Positions 61,790 to 64,000 of a DNA stretch of 64,000 bases are shown piece by piece (the stretch's first letter is position 1; each line of letters starts with the position of its first letter). Under the pieces are notes generated by a model that was given only the letters and a program-made list of their open reading frames with translations, ran no database searches and was not told the DNA's origin. The position numbers were made by a program, and so were the translations under genes. Where the stretch lies: the NCBI GenBank assembly GCA_024919175.1, contig CP103804.1, positions 1,240,001 through 1,304,000 on the forward strand. The letters are read 5' to 3'. The DNA is from Clostridioides difficile. GTDB lineage: Bacteria > Bacillota > Clostridia > Peptostreptococcales > Peptostreptococcaceae.

Positions 61790-62803
61790 TTGACAACAAT
61801 TAGTAAAAAAAATATGACTTATTCGTTGATATTAATAAGTATAGTTGTACTTGTATTTGGAATTGTATTATCCATAACTATTGGGGCTAAAGATATGAAT
61901 CTATCGACTGTTATAAGCAGTTTGATAAATATAGAAGATGGAATAAATATGAGAATAGTAAAGGATGTTAGACTTCCAAGGGCAATAGCAGCAGCACTTG
62001 TTGGAGGGTTTTTAGCAGTTTCAGGTGCTATAATGCAGGGAATAACAAGAAATCCTATAGCTGAGCCTTCTATTATAGGAATTACACAGGGAGCTACATT
62101 TGCAATTGCAATATCATTAGTACTTCAACAAAAACTTCCTAAGCTTATACATGGGAGCTTTAGTGTAATGATGTTTGCATTTATTGGAGCGAGTATAAGT
62201 GGTTTATTTATATATTTTATAAGTTCAAAATCAAGGGGAAGAGTTAATAATGTAAAATTAGCCCTTGCAGGGGTGGCTCTTGGGACATTGTTAATCTCTT
62301 TGGCATCGGCAATATCTATGTACTTTAACCTATCTCAGCAACTAAGTTTTTGGATATCAGGAGGGCTTGTAGGCATAACATGGGAATCTATAAAACTATT
62401 ATTTATAGTTGGAGGCATTGGATTTATCTTATCTATGATTATGGCACCAAGAATAACTATCCTAAGTCTTGGAGAAGAAGTAGCAATAGGGCTAGGACAA
62501 AAAACTGACATTGTTAGGTTTATATGTATAGTCTTAGTAATATTAATGACTGGAGCATCTGTTTCAGTATCAGGTAATATTATTTTTATAGGCCTTATAA
62601 TTCCTCAGATAGCTAAAGGAATAGTAGGCTCAGATTATAAGTATATAATACCAAGTTCTTTGGTTCTAGGAGCCGTACTACTTGTATATACAGATATATT
62701 AGGTAGAATGATAAATCCTCCATATGAGACTCCCGTGGGCTCTATAACAGCTCTTATAGGAGTTCCAATATTTATATATCTTGTTAGAAAGGGGAATAAA
62801 TAG
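61790..62803 (+). CDS. FecCD-family iron-siderophore ABC permease
   Basis: 337 residues from TTG 61790, chosen because AAGGAGG lies eight bases before it. About nine to ten helices; VRLPRAIAAALVGGFLAVSGAIMQ and NPIAEPSIIGITQGA are the hallmark segments, and VSGNIIFIGLIIPQIAKGI lies near the coupling region. Pairs with the next permease to form the membrane channel. Confidence 0.92.
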   Translation: MTTISKKNMTYSLILISIVVLVFGIVLSITIGAKDMNLSTVISSLINIEDGINMRIVKDVRLPRAIAAALVGGFLAVSGAIMQGITRNPIAEPSIIGITQGATFAIAISLVLQQKLPKLIHGSFSVMMFAFIGASISGLFIYFISSKSRGRVNNVKLALAGVALGTLLISLASAISMYFNLSQQLSFWISGGLVGITWESIKLLFIVGGIGFILSMIMAPRITILSLGEEVAIGLGQKTDIVRFICIVLVILMTGASVSVSGNIIFIGLIIPQIAKGIVGSDYKYIIPSSLVLGAVLLVYTDILGRMINPPYETPVGSITALIGVPIFIYLVRKGNK

Positions 62804-62808
62804 GTGCT

Positions 62809-63831
62809 ATGAAAAATATTATAAAAACAAATTCTAAAACTTTACTTGTTACTTCAATTTTAATGGTACTTATTTTTATTGCTTTTCTAGTTAGTTTAAA
62901 TTTAGGTTCATTTTCTATAGAACCAATGGATGTTATAAAGACTTTTATAGGGCAAGGTCAACGTAATCATGAAATTGCAATATTTAAATTGAGATTACCA
63001 AGAATCATAATAGCATTATTGGTTGGTTCAGCATTATCAACAGCAGGTGTAATACTTCAAGGAGTTACAAAAAATGATTTAGCTGACTCTGGAATTTTGG
63101 GTATAAATTCAGGAGCAGCATTATTTGTAGTAGTTTATATATTTTTTATGAATGGTAATGTTTATGAAGGAATGAGTAATCTTACTGTATTTACAATGCC
63201 AATTGTTGCGCTTGTAGGAGCTTTATTTGGAGCATTTTTGATATATTCTCTTGCATGGAAAGGTGGAATAAATTCATCAAGGTTACTACTGATTGGTATA
63301 GGCGTAAATATAGCTTTTACCTCAATTTTGACGATATTTCAACTGAAATTTACAACACAAGAATTTAATAGAGTTATGATGTGGACATCAGGTAGTATCT
63401 GGGGAACTAGTTGGAAATATGTAATAGCTGTACTTCCATTTATAGTGATTTTTATGGGAATAACTATGTACAAGGCTAAGTATATAGATGTCTTGAATTT
63501 AGGAGATGAAGTGTCTACAAGTCTTGGTGTAGATGTAGAGAAGCAAAGAAGAAGACTTATAATATATGCAGTAATTTTATCTGGTGTATCAACATCAGTA
63601 GCAGGTAGCATTTCATTTTTAGGATTGATAGCACCGCACATAGGAAGAAAAATAATAGGTTCAAAACATAAAAGATTAATACCAGTATCAGCATTGATAG
63701 GGACATTGTTACTTTTGGTTGCAGATACTATATCTAGAAATCTTCTTGCTCCTATAGAAATACCAGTAGGTATAGTCGTATCTATAATAGGAGTGCCATA
63801 CTTTATTTATTTAATGCTGTCAAATGATTAG
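62809..63831 (+). CDS. FecCD-family iron-siderophore ABC permease, second subunit
   Basis: 340 residues. KLRLPRIIIALLVGSALSTAGV, NDLADSGILGINSGAALF and SISFLGLIAPHIGRKIIG match the family. Starts five bases after the first permease and shares its fold. Followed after 14 bases by the ATPase gene. Confidence 0.92.
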   Translation: MKNIIKTNSKTLLVTSILMVLIFIAFLVSLNLGSFSIEPMDVIKTFIGQGQRNHEIAIFKLRLPRIIIALLVGSALSTAGVILQGVTKNDLADSGILGINSGAALFVVVYIFFMNGNVYEGMSNLTVFTMPIVALVGALFGAFLIYSLAWKGGINSSRLLLIGIGVNIAFTSILTIFQLKFTTQEFNRVMMWTSGSIWGTSWKYVIAVLPFIVIFMGITMYKAKYIDVLNLGDEVSTSLGVDVEKQRRRLIIYAVILSGVSTSVAGSISFLGLIAPHIGRKIIGSKHKRLIPVSALIGTLLLLVADTISRNLLAPIEIPVGIVVSIIGVPYFIYLMLSND

Positions 63832-63845
63832 GAAGGGGTGTTGTT

Positions 63846-64000
63846 ATGAATTGTATAAATACTAAAAATCTAAATGTATCATATGGAAATACAGATATTA
63901 TAAAAGATTTAAATTTAAATATACCAAAAGGAAAGATAACTACCATAATAGGGGCTAATGGTTGTGGAAAATCGACAATACTTAAAACTATAGGAAGAAT
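63846..64000 (+). CDS. Iron-siderophore ABC ATP-binding protein (3' cut by window)
   Basis: ATG 63846 after GAAGGGGTG. The visible 51 codons include NLNVSYGNTDIIKDLNLNIP and Walker A GANGCGKST, typical of FecE/FhuC-type ATPases. The rest lies beyond the window. It completes the importer SBP-permease-permease-ATPase. Confidence 0.9.
   Translation, partial: MNCINTKNLNVSYGNTDIIKDLNLNIPKGKITTIIGANGCGKSTILKTIGR

Overview
The window is AT-rich clostridial chromosome (about 30% GC by eye) and I read it as Clostridioides difficile. The reasons are a type I-B cas operon with a 29-nt repeat of the C. difficile type, the dipicolinate synthase genes next to adhE, an L,D-transpeptidase matching Ldt(Cd1), and a complete V-type ATPase operon. 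Nearly everything is on the + strand. No rRNA, tRNA, insertion sequence or prophage was seen. The first and last genes are cut by the window edges. Species and strain-gene equivalences come from memory, not from a search.

Layout. 0-4 kb: tail of a WYL regulator, then an operon of a small cysteine-rich protein with the H-cluster cysteine pattern of [FeFe]-hydrogenases plus an SsuABC/NMT1-type ABC importer. 4.2-9.8 kb: an antimicrobial-peptide detoxification module (BceRS-like two-component system, UppP, BceAB-like transporter) with a striking operator before uppP. 10-20.1 kb: a WYL regulator, a full type I-B cas operon (cas6-8b-7-5-3-4-1-2, with an internal Cas11b start inside cas8b), a structured leader and a six-spacer array. 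20.1-21.9 kb: a GNAT acetyltransferase, then an RlmA-like 23S rRNA methyltransferase behind a 14-codon leader peptide ending RLKG and a long inverted repeat, which looks like a macrolide-sensing attenuator. 22-27.8 kb: a zinc-ribbon protein, a bioY-thiolase-ligase operon like B. subtilis yhfUST, and dpaAB behind a sigma-K-like promoter.

28-36.3 kb: adhE with a Rex box on its promoter, a c-di-GMP phosphodiesterase with a degenerate GGDEF, a B3/4-domain protein, an L,D-transpeptidase, and an orphan Nif11-type peptide with a double-glycine and an aromatic tail. 36.9-45.5 kb: V-ATPase operon G-I-K-E-C-F-A-B-D, with Na+-binding residues in K. 45.9-49.8 kb: an ABC importer of the 2-aminoethylphosphonate/iron class. 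49.8-53 kb (minus strand): a diguanylate cyclase with an overlapping uORF, and a bifunctional homocysteine methyltransferase/MTHF reductase. 53.4-59.9 kb: a MATE pump, then a GntR regulator and a chitobiose/cellobiose-type PTS operon (IIB-IIC-GH4-ChbG-IIA) sharing ATGTATATACAT operators. 60-64 kb: an ASCH-like protein and a Fur-box-controlled siderophore ABC importer running off the right edge.

The best candidates for undescribed biology are the leader-peptide attenuator in front of the rRNA methyltransferase (20693-20881), the hydrogenase-like protein tied to an ABC importer (719-3984), the orphan Nif11 peptide (36015-36290), and the internal Cas11b start (13393-13716).
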